Below are positions 49,561-62,700 of a stretch of DNA of 64,000 bases, one piece after another. Origin of the DNA: Zhengitettix transpicula (taxonomy: Eukaryota; Arthropoda; Insecta; Orthoptera; Tetrigidae); contig CM073590.1 of the NCBI GenBank assembly GCA_037074705.1, positions 113,356,100-113,420,099 on the forward strand, read 5' to 3'. The position numbers and the translations under genes are program-made. The notes beneath the pieces were generated by a model. The model was given only the letters and a program-made list of their open reading frames with translations. It was not told the DNA's origin and did no database searches. Position 1 is the stretch's first letter, and every line of letters starts with the position of its first letter.

Positions 49561-49681
49561 TTAAAAGAATATGTTTAAGTTCGAGTTTTGTTCTTGTAAA
49601 AATCATAATGGAAGCTGCTACGGCAGTATTATAAAGTCTTCTTGAAGCCAATATGCAATGCTAATATCGTGTCATGTTTAG

Positions 49682-50052
49682 GGTACCAGACAACTCTTCC
49701 GCCCCCACCGCTGGGTCCCATCATCAGACGGAAGCCCAAGGACACCGCGGACTCGAAGCGGGAGCGCAAAGCAGCCAAGACCCTGGCCATCATCACGGGT
49801 GCCTTCGTGGCGTGCTGGGCGCCCTTCTTCACAGTCGCCCTCGTGCTGCCGCTGTGCGACGCCTGTGCGCTCTCGCAGCACCTCATGGCCCTCACCCTGT
49901 GGCTGGGCTACTTCAACTCCACGCTCAACCCAGTCATCTACACCGTCTTCAGCCCGGAGTTCAGGCACGCCTTCAAGAGGCTCTTGTGCGGTCGCAGGGC
50001 CAGCGGCCTCCGGAGACGCAACAGGCACATGGGAGTGCGCTACCTCCAGTAA
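49682..50052 (+). CDS. 5-HT1: 5-HT1-type serotonin receptor, terminal exon (TM6-TM7)
   Basis: Continues the receptor after a phase-1 junction: the end of loop 3 (YQTTLPPPPLGPIIRRKPKD), then SKRERKAAKTLAIITGAF. TM6 follows with CWAPFF (CWxP switch; Ala where many relatives have Leu). Loop 3 of the outer face is short (LPLCDACALSQHL). TM7 is LWLGYFNSTLNPVIY (NPxxY intact), then helix 8 FSPEFRHAFKRLL with Cys (LLCG) as a likely palmitoylation site. The basic tail RRASGLRRRNRHMGVRYLQ ends at TAA 50050-50052. Together with the previous exon this gives about 307 residues. A GT near the stop (CTCCA|GTAAAC) could be an alternative donor. An AATAAA is at 51027-51032. Confidence 0.93.
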
Positions 50053-53000
50053 ACACCTAGTTTTGTGGTACTTCGGAAAATCCATGCTGACTAGTAGACG
50101 AAAAAAAAAATCAATATGTGTGCAGTGTTTCGATTGTTTCACGCTTACCTATCTCGACTATTGTAGACCCTTAGTTTCGAATGAATACTTCAGAAAGATT
50201 GTGACAACGCCTACTTTAACGTTTCAAATAGATTAAATCAATCCATTTTTCGTCAAATCACTTTTCGGTGCTGCTAAAATTCATTTCAAGGAGTCTACTT
50301 GCCCAATTAATGTTTCCACTCATCTTCCAATACAGCGGCACACTCGTTTTGTTAGAAACTATCGGATGCCATGTTCTAGACGTGTTTTGAAAAATAATTA
50401 CAGATAGTATTCATGAACAAAAAAGTGCAGTTGCTTTTATTAACCTAAATTGAGTTAGTGCGAGAAACACATAATTTCATAGATAGATAGAATGATGTAT
50501 TTAAATGAGATTTTTCAAATGCATGATTAATATCCGATATTTAATTTTGAATCGTATCATACGTTAGTATAGCGATTCCATTTGCTTTTATTAACTGCGG
50601 TTTTTTAATTTTCCATATGCAAACGTTTCCAGATGAACGATCTCAAACGTTAATTCATTAGCATATGATAGTAATGCTTAAACATTTCTAAATCATAGTG
50701 GTTGCGTTTCTTAGGAAAATTCCTCGTCTGTTAGGCATTTTTCCGTGTAAAATAACTCACTCTTCACTGAAATATATTCATTTTGGAAAACAAGTAGACT
50801 AACTCAAATTATTCAGCTTCGTCGTAAAAAAATCAGTTTATCACGTGATATCAGTGTAGTCTTAAATTATTCCACAGAATAATATTTTTTTAAATTAATA
50901 TCTCATAATTACTTAACAAATCATATTTTTTTCTGTTCTAAACCATCAAAAATTTAGTCGTACATTCGTCACAATCCTTCCTCTCGAAAGTATTTATTAT
51001 TCATAATTGCCTGCAGTGGATTAGCCAATAAAATAGAAGATTCAGTATTTCTGTGTTATTATTTAAGTGTCAAACTGTATATGCACGTACCAAAGACATA
51101 AATAAACATTGAATGGGGAACAAAATCATTAAAAAAACCACACACTTCTCTCGAAAATAAAAAACGACCCGGAAGAAGACAGTGAATTTTGAAAGAATTG
51201 AGGTATTTATAATATTTCTTACGCTATTATTACAAGCATAATTCTGATGCAAGTAAATAGAAACTACAAAAAATAAAACAAAAATAGAATTGAGAAGTGA
51301 GTTACTGATAGACACGACTTCTGTATAATTGACTGTAGAACGGCGTAGGAAAAAGACACTAGAAAATGTTCTACTGTTACGCAGTGACTTCCCGACATTT
51401 TGTTTAAAATGTTAATAGATAATTAGGTAAATAAATGTGACAATCACGCAGAGGAACACTCGTTCGCCAAAGCGTTTCTAAAAATTATAAAAATTTTCAG
51501 CTATTTGTGTGTTATTTATAAACCACTCAAAGGATTTCTTCAATTTGTCGAAAAAAAAATCCACATAAATAAATTGGAACGCGAGCGAATTTCTTTTTTA
51601 CAGTTCTCCTCTAAGACAAAATTGCTTTTAACTGACACAGTCAATTTCATTTTGTTTCTGTCTGCTCTTATTACCTTCTCTGGGGGAACATTAACTGGCG
51701 CCGAGCGGGTGACATGAGCGACACATATTGAAAAAGTTCAGTTACCGTGCTCCCAAATCCAGACACTTTGGCGAGCGAGAAACCTAAAGCCACGTGCATT
51801 TGTGATAAGGTGCTGGGATTCATAATTCTAGTATAAATTGAGGGCATTTCCCCAAATGAAAAAAAAAACCATACCGCTTGAGACTGAAAGATGTGTACAT
51901 AAGGATAGTGTATTTTGTAACTGTTGTAATGTTACATTTATTTGTATGTATATATTATGTGAAATATTCCATTATCGTTAGTAAATGTGCATATGTATAA
52001 TGGCAATAATTTATTCATCATACATATATATTTAATTTTATTACATGTTGAATTATATTTTGTAAGAAAGGATGCTTAATCGTGTATAAAGAGTAATAAA
52101 TTATGTTTGTTGGCAACCATGACTGAGATTGACGGTAGATATGTCGTGAGCGTAATAGATTACCTACTTCTCGTAAAATTTAGTGGATATTTGGGTATAT
52201 CGTCAGCACACATTGAGGCCACAGATGTATTGTGAAACTCATAGCCCCTGTAAGAATAGTGCTTTGTTATTAAATATACGCTGAAATCCCTTATTTACCT
52301 GCATCGTGCAAATAGATTTTAACTAACAAAGAAAGCCGCCAAATATTTTGCCTGGCTTCCTTTAGTTTCCAAGCATATCCGGCCTGTAAAAATAGACATA
52401 CAATTATCTTCATTATGTACACGTGTATTTGAAGTATACAATGGTCCAATGAAAAATATTTTCGAATTGAAAAGTCTGTGATTTTAGAAATACTTTTACT
52501 CAACTGCAGTTACGAGAAATTGTACTAAAATATTAATTGTCTTATCATTTTCGTTCCAATACTTTTTCAAGTAAACTTTGGAAATTTTCGTTTAATTGCT
52601 ATTTCTTTCCAGATGAATCACTAAATAATTAATTAGTCTACCTTAACTGAGTTTAATCTTTATTAAATACAATGATTGCTTTGCTTCGGAAATTTCCTCG
52701 CATGTTAGGTAATTTTCCTTGTAAAAGAAATCGGAACAAAACACGTGGTGCTGTTTAAATAACATCATTCTGTAGTCAACGTACCCGAAGTTATTGATGA
52801 GTAGTAAAAAATAAACGATCATTCAGTTCGTATTCCATGCATCTATTTCTTCGCGCAATTGCAAAAACCGTTTGTCATAGTTTTTAAATAACCCTCTTCA
52901 TAGAAAGTTGTGTACATCAGCATTCGGTCTTCCAGTCATTAACCTGTTCTATCTCCTTCCCAGGCCGGAAGCTTTGCATCAGTACGGGTACGCCTAGGCA

Positions 53001-53616
53001 CAGGTCCCCTGTTCGAGCCCCGGGGGCACTGATTCCTGATGGCGAAAGTCAGGAGTAATTCCATGCACTTTAACATAAAGTCACAGAATTACTCTTGTAT
53101 TCCTAATAATAATGTAGTCTTCTTTTCGATCAATCGTAGGTTAAATAAGGCTCCGTGGAGTCTTTTAATATAAGTACGAGTATAGTGATCTGAAAATCGC
53201 TGTCATTTATTTCCTTACAACATATTTTATGTGTTTGAAAATGTTTTGCAAATAAACCTTTGTCTTCACAGGCTTATATATATACATATACATATATATG
53301 TGTATATATACCGCTGAATAAAACTTTCATACAATCTATTTATAACAAATCAGTATATTTTTATTGTTACTATGGTGCAGAGTTGGTTTTAGCATGTACA
53401 CCTTTATGAACTTAAATGGAATTTATTTTCTACTGTTGAGAGTTGTATATATAAGAAAAGTTGGGCCTACATTTAGTAATTGTTAGTTTGGGCCTACGTT
53501 GGGTATATTTAAATGTGTTTGAACAAATCATTGTTGTACACTCAACTCTATCTCTCTCTGTCCTAAATACAAACTGTTTATTAGAAAAGAAATCTCTTTT
53601 TGTTTTCATTGTAGTT
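50053..53616. other. 3' UTR and downstream noncoding DNA
   Basis: No further coding sequence recognised. The first part is presumably the receptor 3' UTR. Short frames at 51070 (minus), 51505 and 52291 (minus) are AT-rich and unsupported. An AT-rich palindromic run (tatatatacatatacatatatatgtgtatata) lies at about 53275-53312. Confidence 0.5.
52965..53045 (+). other. Possible tRNA-derived (SINE head) fragment
   Basis: A GC-rich island in AT-rich DNA contains 'gttcgagcccc', a good B-box / T-loop match, followed by gggggcac. About 45 bases upstream 'agtacgggtacgcc' is a poor A-box candidate. No cloverleaf can be drawn, so it is not a working tRNA gene. Confidence 0.25.
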
Positions 53617-53832
53617 TCCCACAGCAAACCCCTCTCCCGCCATCGAAAGGGCGTGGGACAAGTACGAAATGCCCGACCTACCTGATGCAAGTTTTTCAAG
53701 GGTTTTCGCTGTATCGTATTTAGGTGAATTAAACTACAGCATGTTGGCCCTAGTTAGCCTTTGGCTACCTTGCTTAACCTTTCCGCATCCCCCTTTCAGT
53801 CCCTTTCCTATGCTAAAAGAGGGGAGTTGCTA
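53617..53832 (+). repeat. SINE-like repeat S, partial copy
   Basis: Matches the 3' half of the 32506-33012 unit: cccacagcaaac, 'tcccgccatcgaaagggcgtgggacaagta', 'cccgacctacctgatgcaagtttt', 'ccgcatccccctttca' and 'gaggggagttgc'. It is 5'-truncated and lacks the A-tail. Confidence 0.75.
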
Positions 53833-54892
53833 TTATGCCAACTACGCCTGTCTACACTTTCTTCTTATCCTTCACTTCATTGTAGTTTACCTAATGCTTT
53901 ATGTTTATTAAAAACTTGAAAAAAATAAACTACTCATAATTTTGGTTTCCAAGCTAAAATTGAAACATGGGATGTTATTAATTCTTTCCTCAAATATTTC
54001 CTATCGTATCATTCAAATATAGAAGTCCGTAAATATTACAGAACCTTTTTCAAATTTTGTATAGCAATATAGTTGGTAAGTCGCAGTACGGAACAAACAT
54101 AAAATAAAGGCAATGTAAAAATAAACTTTCAGACCATACATCGACAGCCTGTTTTTAAACTGAAGTTGCAATTGTTGAATATGTTACATTATGTCGAATT
54201 TTTTTCACTTGTATACACGTGTTCCATTGCTTAATAGAATACCAAAATCGGCTATAATGTGCACGCGCGGGCTTGAAATAATAAAAAATTATTTTTATAA
54301 GACTGAGGAAAAATATTACCTAAAATTAACATTCTTTATTTTAATGGACTCGGTCTGAGTCAGATATTTCTACGCAATTATATAGCAACGGTCGACCAAG
54401 CGGTCCCATCTGGTTTTATAAAAGCAATAAAATGCAGATAATATTTATGATCGCTAAAAATAGTCGTTTTACGTGACGAGAATCTTGTAGTAGTTAGAGG
54501 TATATATAGATATTACATGGAATTTGTTACATAAGCACTCTGTATACTCTGAAGAAATTATTTGTAGACAGAGGACATATTTAACATTGATAAAGTCGTT
54601 TTCTTCTCTTTGTATAGTCCATTGAGCAAGATTGTCCCTCACTGGGACAACTGCCAAACAGTCATCTTCGAAGACAGATTCTGGATTTAGGAATGACACG
54701 TGGTCAGTGAGTCGATTCTCCATCAGTCTTTAGGTAAGGTCGCCTAAGTGTTATCACCCACTTGGTCCTATTAGTCTGCCACAGACCGAGTGCATTAAAA
54801 TAAAGATTGTCCATTTACATATTATTCCCCAGTCGTATAAAAATAAATTCTTTAATTTCAAGCCCGCATGAGTACATTATACCTGATTAATT

Positions 54893-55122
54893 GTCGGCCA
54901 GAGGCCTCGTAAACTGGTCGAGGCATGGAGAAACCCCACTCCCGTCATCGAAATGGCGTCGTACAAGTACAATGTCCGATTTACCTGATGCAGGTTTTTG
55001 TAGGCATCAATTTTATGCAAAATATCGGTAAGGACCCTTAGTTAATCCTTGAGTACCTTACTAAATTTTTCCGCATCTCCTCTTTCATTCCATTTCCTAT
55101 GCTACACGGAGGGGAGTGGCCA
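54893..55122 (+). repeat. SINE-like repeat S, partial copy
   Basis: 'gtcggccag.ggcctcgtaaactggtcga', 'tcccgtcatcgaaatggcgt', 'tttacctgatgcaggttttt', 'ttccgcatctcctctttca' and 'ggaggggagtgg'. It lies only 42 bases before the next copy in the same orientation. Confidence 0.7.
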
Positions 55123-55164
55123 GACTATAGATTAGCTGATACATAGCTTATCTACACTCAAACT

Positions 55165-55402
55165 CAGCAAACATCTCAAGGCCGTGGTGAGACAATTACC
55201 AAGAGCTCGACCTACCTGATGCAAGTTTCCTGTGGTTTGTCCTACATTACTTTTAGGCGAATGCGAGGGTATAATCATTAAACTAATCCTTGGATACCTT
55301 TCGCTACCCTTCCGCATCCCCCTATCGAATCCCTTCGTTAGCTATTAAAGGAGGGGGAGCACCACGTGGATGACCCTCATGTAGTTTCTGACTATAAAAA
55401 AG
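55165..55402 (+). repeat. SINE-like repeat S, partial copy
   Basis: 'cagcaaac', 'gctcgacctacctgatgcaagttt', 'cattacttttaggcgaat', 'ctacccttccgcatccccct' and 'gtggatgaccctcatgtag', ending in a short A run (about 55395-55401). It shows the 3' end more fully than the 53617 copy. Confidence 0.75.
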
Positions 55403-58391
55403 GTCAGTGTATTCAAAGACATAGAAAGTTAAATTTAATAACGTAACTGTAAACATATTTCTGTTGGTCACATAACAAACACGAGAGTTTATCAATTATT
55501 TTAATAATCTACAGTAATATATATAAAATTGTAATTTAAACAAACCTGAGAATATTAGTAGCATAAATTACTTCACCACCAGTGAATGTACGGAAACATG
55601 TTTTGTTTGTTGATGTTTTCAAATCAATACTAGATATTAGATTAGGTTATTATGCGTTATTGGTCTCTTACTCCGGAAGGATTAGTCCTTTCGTAGTACC
55701 GCTAGTATTACAATTATACACACTTCACTGACGTTGATACGTAGGTCTATTCATAATAATGTTATGCATATTCTGATATAAAATTAGTGTATAATTTAAT
55801 GTTACTGTTCCGTTGAAGGGAGTGGGACAATTTTTTAAAATATAATAGATAACAAAAAAAGACATGGAAGACGCTTCTTCGCACACACAACAGACAGAAA
55901 TCATTCCACTTTTTTAACACAGCCTGCAATATCAAATAGTAAGCAATAGGCGAAGATCTGTATAATAAATGCAAGTTAGAATTAAAAAAATATGGAATCA
56001 AATTTATGGTTTTCACTACTTGTTTATCTCAATAAAAAATTATTGTAGTTAATTTCATAGGATTCGGGTCACGTACTATTGTAAGACGAGGTATGGTGGA
56101 TTTTTCTCATGAAGCAAAACAAGTCGATTTCAGTATTTGACAAATGTAATTATTCTCCATGAAACGAATGTGAGTAATGCTTTGGTGAAGCGTGGAGCGG
56201 AATATTTACCAGTAAAAAGATGCTACTTTAGCTGAAACTGAAAAGTGAGATAAATCTAAAAAAGAGCAGGAACTTTCATTCGAGATAAAAGTCAATCATA
56301 ATGGCATAGACAGACAACTCGTCATAAAATTGGAAATCCCAAGAAAACAAGTTCTATAATTTCGGAATATATTCCAACATACTTATTATAAAAAATATTC
56401 CCATGAATACTATTAAAAAGTTTCCTTGTTTCATTTAAATTGTAAAAATTATATTTTATAGAAATGTATATAATTTTTTCCTCAGTGAAATCATTCGTTG
56501 TACATTTTTAATATACAAGAAATCCGATAAGATCTTTGTTATAAAATGGAGTTTCACACATAAAAATTTATCAGCGTACAGTATTTTAAAATACTCTGAA
56601 ATATGCTGCAGAATAATTAAAGTGTATATATTAATCTGGTGATAGCCATCTATTTTAGCAATAATATTTATATGATATATAATTATATATCCATATAAAT
56701 GAGAGAATTATATTGATCGAAAAACATATCAGTTTTGATGTATTCGTAGCGAAGGAGTTTTCTTCATTTAACTTCCAGCATACAAAACGTACGTACATTG
56801 AACTCAATTAAAAATTATTTTTTTTAAGGGCACAGAATTTTATAAGCAAACCCTCGTTTCTCTGAGAACACGATCCTTGGCTCTTCCGAGACCAAGGATT
56901 CGCTGCGATCAATGAAACCCATTCGCGCCAACACCTGCGCTTCTTGGGTTCTGCTACAGAGTCAACTTATGAGAATATTAAAATAGTATATCGTTCAGCT
57001 GCGCCTTCCAATTCCAATGAAACATTAAATTAAAAATTTATAAGCGCATTGTCCAAGAAAGAAAACATTTGCAAATTTTTTTTCTCATGTATTTCATATT
57101 TTTATATTAATGCTTGTAAAATATGTTCTCCGAAAGAGGAAATAAGATATAAAGGTCCCCGAATATTCTGCAGGCATACGTTTAGTAATCCGTTTTACAA
57201 ACTAAATGTTTCTAATATACGTTTTTCTCTATTTTAAACGGTAATTAGGTTCATATGCATATTCTACCATTCAAAGTTTACTTTAGTGTAAATTATCTTA
57301 AAAATTTACCCTAAAAAATCTATTTAAAAATTATTTACATTTTATTGTTAATTTTTCATAAAGTATCGCGAAGTATCTTCTCTTTTCTGGAATATTCTAA
57401 CCAAACTGTTGATCCTTCTCGTCGCCACTTTAAGTGTTTCGTTTGGAAAATTCTGTAGCAACTACGGATGTATATTCTGTAAAATTTAAAGGTTACAATG
57501 AATACTGGTTTATTCTACAAAAAATAAATTATTTATTGTGAATCAAAGACTTTCTGAATACAGCTAATATTGGCATATGATACTATTAATTCAGTAACTT
57601 ACCACACCCGAGTCCTGATAAAAAAGTTATAGTCCGCTAATGATTTCCATCTAGCATCCACCTTCCTCATACGGGAAGAGATGGGAATGCGTGAGCCACG
57701 CCCGGCCAACTTCATGCAATTTTACAGTGATTAACTGCAAGGCCGATATGTCCCCAAATAAGCCCTGTCTGACAATATGATCCCCCCCTTCACTCTGCCA
57801 ATCCCTCATTCCGTCCTACACCAGGTAAAGAGGGTACGTCAGTTCACCTACCGAAAGTTTATTGTCCCCGTGTAGGCTGCTCAGATCAACAGAAAGACAG
57901 AACCCATTGGGAAGATGTTCTTTATGAAATTTATTTCTAAGAATGTAATAACAAGACTTATTTTCAGAAACTACGCATTTGAGTCTGTGTGATTGCATCA
58001 TTACAAAAGTCTGTTTCGTTGAATTTGTTTTTACCCGCCGTCAAACTCAAATTCGGATTTGTTTTCAGGTTTGATACAGTGCGTACAAAGCCGATAAAAT
58101 TATTCTAGTTTTTAAGTTCTAAAAGTGCAAATTGACGGTGTTAAAATTTTTTGAAACATTTTTTTCGGATCGTAAAACGGTATTCTGTGATTTATTGAGT
58201 TACAGTTCCAATTATAAACTCAAACAGAATATATGAATGATTTTTAGATTTTATCGAAATCATACCTAGCAATACATTGTTTTGAGTAAAATAAGTGGGT
58301 TGTGACGGTAGCCTAAGTATCAAGTACCATTATTAAAGCAATTATTACATAGACGGTAGATGTCGCAAGTTCTCTTAACACATTGTGGATA
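55403..58391. other. AT-rich noncoding stretch
   Basis: No supported gene. A small perfect hairpin (ATCCTTGG / CCAAGGAT) lies near 56870-56897. A GC-richer patch at 57600-57850 holds no long frame. Confidence 0.45.
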
Positions 58392-58796
58392 AATAGATTT
58401 TATTAATTCTATTAGTCATCGTTTGAGGAGATACGACAACTGAAATTACAAATAGTTTTTAGAATCTACAGTAAGGTAACCTATAACACAATATTTTTCT
58501 GTAAAATACAACAAAGAATACAGTAAAATAATTATAAATTAATTAATAGTCTCAAATACAATTAAATAAGAATGGAACACAGAAAACGGACTTAACATTA
58601 CTAAGAGTACAGTTTAATATTTACAGAATATTCTTGCAATTCATAATAACAAATAATTATTTAAAGACAAGTAAGTCGGTCACTGAACAAAATAAATGTG
58701 GAACAGGCATTCATACACACACACACACACACTTACAACATACAGAGTAGCACAAAGCACACAAAAACGACGGAGAAGTCATTTCTCGCAGCTGAA

Positions 58797-58890
58797 CTCT
58801 ACCCTTCCGCATCCCCCCTTTCAAATCCTTTCCTATGCTATTAAAGGGGAGTTGTGGATTACCCTCATGTAGCCTGTTACCCTAAAAAAA
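58797..58890 (+). repeat. SINE-like repeat S, short 3' copy inside repeat X
   Basis: 'ctctacccttccgcatcccc', 'tcctatgctattaaaggggag', 'tggattaccctcatgtag' and an A8 tail. Only the last ~95 bases of the unit are present, as in extreme 5' truncation. Confidence 0.75.
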
Positions 58891-58920
58891 ATAGGATCCG
58901 GTCGTTTTCCCGGCACACTC

Positions 58921-59524
58921 TTTCCCGAAGCACGTTTACCCGACAGTAATATCACGATTGACGTTTGTCAGGTCATTATCCCGAGATTGGTGTCGATCCG
59001 GTGTTATGGTATTCTACTCGAATCTCGTTCTATATCAAATTATCTCTAGGAGATAAACTTTTACTTAACCCTGCTACAGTGTCATAATTAAATATAGCGA
59101 CTACCATAAAACGGGATTCTATAAAATCTTGGTCGTTATCACAATTTTTATCACTCCTATGTGTCCTTATTCCTTTAGAGGATTAAATTTGTCGAGAGTG
59201 ACATTATTAATATGAACGACACCGTAAACTATTTATTCGTTGCTAATATAGGCCGTTGGCATATTTTGAAAATTCCACCCCTCTCCATAGCGGTGCTGGA
59301 GTTATCTTAAGTCGCCGGAATTGGTTCCTGGAATTGAAGTGAAACGTGTACAAAATTTTGTTGAAATTGTTCCGCGCATTAATGATTAACTTAATTTACA
59401 ATAATAATCATTATGATGAGATAACTAACATATTAACTGTTCTACATTAATGCTTTATTTCATAAAAAAAAACGCACATTTCGGGAAAACGTCAATCGTT
59501 CTCAGGAAAACGTGCTTCGGGCAT
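58921..59524. mobile_element. TIR element carrying a repeat-D-like core
   Basis: Ends are inverted: 'cccgaagcacgttta' (58924-) with 'aaaacgtgcttcggg' (59507-59521), and further in 'cgattgacgttt' with 'aaaacgtcaatcg' (59486-59498). Inside is a single monomer of the dimeric repeat ('gtgtcataattaaatatagcgac.accataa' near 59090). It has no transposase, so it is a MITE-like or composite element of about 600 bp. Confidence 0.6.
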
Positions 59525-59705
59525 TTTGCACTAGACTCTCCAGCCCGTATATGAAACTAAGAAGAGTGAAAAAAATTAAAAGGAAAATATTCAAGTCATG
59601 AAATAGAGTATTTCAGAAACCCTCGTATTCAAAACTTTTGCAGAAAAAATCATTTCTACTTTAAGACGATCGATCAAGAAACTCGAACTGAGTAATTTTC
59701 TCTTT

Positions 59706-62700
59706 TCAATAAAATATTCTTACACTGATTCCCAAAACTCTTGTTATTTTTCTTTAGCATTGGCGGAAGACATAAAATTTTTCTTGTATTTTTCTATATT
59801 TTTAATTGACAATCAGAATTTGAATATTCTATAGGTCAATGTGCTGCCTTAAGAACAGAGGTGTCATTTTTTTTACGAATGCAGGCAGGAATCTATCCAG
59901 TGAGAGGTTCTCTATTAATGATAGTGGAAAGAAAGAACAACCAAGCCTGAGACCTCTGTGATGTGAGTCAATGAAGGTGTCCATACACCGCAACAGGCCG
60001 GTCCCTGTATGGTGAATACTTGTATTGTACTGTATCAACAAGGGTTTGTACTGGTTTCAACAAGGGCAGAAACCTGATAAACGCCCAATGTTTCGACGGC
60101 CAGCTCGATATTTTCATCAGGTGTATGATGCCGAGTAAATGTTTTTTTATCCTAGATATATCTCGGAACCGTTACAGATCTATGTGGCAATAGTTAATAC
60201 AATGGTAATGGTCAGGGTGAATTCGACCACCGAATCAGAAACTACACGATACTGGTTTTATACGAAAAAAAAAGTGATCAAACCCTATGTAAATAATCGA
60301 TTGATGGTGTTTTCATTTCCCGAAACAAACTAAAAGTAGGAGTATCCGAAGTCAGTTATGTTATTACATTGGATCGAACTGTTAAAAAGAATTATTCCTT
60401 CTGTTATTGTTTTTGCCCAAAAGAGGAAATAAATTATCTTCTGATAAATGACGTAGTTGTGTTCCATACGGTACCATTCTGCCTTATAATAAAATTCAAT
60501 TTTTTTTGTTTAGAAAAAGTCAATGTGGATAATTTCGTATGGATCCAAATGAACTGTCCATCACCTTCACGGCAGATTCCACCTGCATAAACCTACTGCT
60601 ATTTTGTCTGTGAAGTGGTGGTTTGTCTACGTTTCACGCAGAAAATTGTCAGAATGGCAAACGCCCCTCAAAAAATCTACTTAATCGACCACACATATAC
60701 ATAACTCTCCTCTGTGATTAAAAATGTCACCCATCTAGGGGATATATATTTACAAACAATTTTTATGCAGAATTGAAACCCTCGAGCCATGGGATGTGAT
60801 TGTAGACTCCAGAAATCCACAAAAGTTGACATGTCAAATATTTCCTATGTAGTCAACTGCAGTATAATGTTGTTTTATCACTTGTGCATGTCCGACGCCG
60901 TTTGAACTTTTTCACTCAATTACAAACGGGTTGATACGCTGTGGCAGATAAACTTCATCCAACTCAACTTTGATTTCTATTGGTACCGAAGTATTTAATC
61001 AATTCCCCACGAAACTGTTTGAAAATAATAGAACGATTGTAAAAATGAAGCCTCATAATGGTTATATCGGATGAGGATTGTTCATAGAAAGAAAACTTGT
61101 TTCGATAGTGTAAGCGCCATGTCATATATATTCGCATGCATTGACTTAAAAAGGATAATAAGTATGCTGAGAACGAGTCAGAATGCTTGAGCAAAATTGT
61201 TATAGTTACAAAGATACATGGTCTTTAAAATCACATTTTCGTAGAACGTGTCTAAGTAATTGCTTAAAATTGTGTGTTCAATTTGGGGTTCATATAAACT
61301 GCGTACGTCTGACTATGTGAACGTCCGAAGCACAATTTAACAGTTAATCTGTCATATTCACATAAGGCACGAACGTTAATTAATTTACAACGTAAATAAT
61401 CGTTTGCAAACTAAACACTTTCTTCGTTTTTATTTCAATAACACATTAAGTTAAAGTCTTCCCAGCGTGTTTATTCACGAAATTTTTAAGTTCGTTAAGC
61501 GAAACATGAATCTTTTTGAAACGAATGGCGAGTCTCACGTCGCTCAGGTCTAAGATCGGGCAAGCATCGCCTTGCTCTCTACCAGAGAAGTATTCACCAT
61601 TCAGGGATTGTTTTATACAATAGTTTTTCTCCAGATGTAAATAATTTTTGGATTCAGTGTAAAAATATTCTACTGAAAGGCGCTGGTGTTTTATTCAGTA
61701 CAGGAGTTCCCATAATAATTAATTTTTGTTAAACTGCAAAAATGTTGAATATGTTGCTAATAAAACTACTTATTTCATAACTTTCTTAGTCTATCGTGGT
61801 GTTTTCTGCTCTTTTGTTTGTTTGTTGCATGTACGGCCTGGAGTTTGTAGATTCCTCGTCGCTCTGTTTCGTTTAGTGACTTGTCCGTCGTTTGTGTTTC
61901 CTCCTAGTACGCATGTGTCAGGTTTTGTGTTTATTCTTTTGTGATGTGTAAGTCTATATTTTATGATAGGTAATTCTCGAAACATAAATATTAATTGGTG
62001 CATATTAAGTTTTTTTAAATATTTATATTATACCCTTAATATAGTTAAAGAATTATTATTTTTATTATAATGTATAATGTGTATGTTGAGTTCCCGAATT
62101 TAAGTATTTTTATGTTAACTTCTAATTATTTATAATTGTAGCATCTAATTATTATATTGTAATTTTATGTAATGACGTATCCTATTTCCTCACACAAGGC
62201 CTAATGGAATAAAATAAATCAAATCAAATTAGAATAATATAATGAAATCGGACTTTTCTTCAAGGTTCGAGAAACATCCTTCAACTATTATGAGCCTGTC
62301 GAGCTGTTTAAAATATTGAAGGAAAAGAAACAAGAAACAGAGGAGAGAAATTGTATTTTCTCGACTTGCCGAAGTTTCATTTCAGAGGCACTTAAGATGG
62401 AACTCATTCGTCTTCCGAAACAAAGTGTCAGACAGTTATCTTATATATGACGTGAAATAATTGCTTTCTATACATTTAGATTTATTGAGTTCTAGAGTCA
62501 TTAACATCTCCAAAGCGTATATTCTTCTACATTGTTCGATATTCAAGTCCATACATCATCAGCATATTTTCTGTATTTATAACTTTAGAAGATAAGTATT
62601 ACATTTTTACGAGGGTCATTGTACTTTTTAAGTAGCATATATAAAAAGTTCTTGAATGTATACCGTTAATTAAATTAAACTGTACAATAACAAGAACATT

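Larger units (their letters stand above)
41860..49681 (+). other. 5-HT1: Intron of the 5-HT1 receptor gene (7822 bp, phase 1)
   Basis: Donor GTGTGT at 41860; acceptor ...catgtttag at 49681, with a possible branch site ctaat at 49661. The joined Gly codon is G|GG. The intron carries an (AT)n run at about 42575-42607, two copies of a dimeric repeat (46290, 48685), a fold-back arm (46993) and a LINE relic (47690). Between 42000 and 46280 I see nothing else definite: AT-rich DNA with short frames only. Confidence 0.85.
58392..59705 (+). repeat. Dispersed repeat X, copy 2, interrupted
   Basis: Aligns with 1180-1760 up to '..agtcatttctcgcagctgaa' (about 58796) and again from 'agcccgtatatgaaac' (59541). 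The interval holds a truncated SINE-like copy (58797-58890) and a TIR element (58921-59524), both absent from copy 1. An (AC)n run sits at about 58714-58732. Confidence 0.6.

Noticed and set aside
49678..50142. 154-residue minus frame over the terminal exon, and two further + frames there
   Set aside because: They overlap TM6-TM7 coding sequence in wrong frames; long only because the exon is GC-rich.
60594..60655. CTGACAA...GAAACGTAG on the minus strand
   Set aside because: One core mismatch and no stem II.
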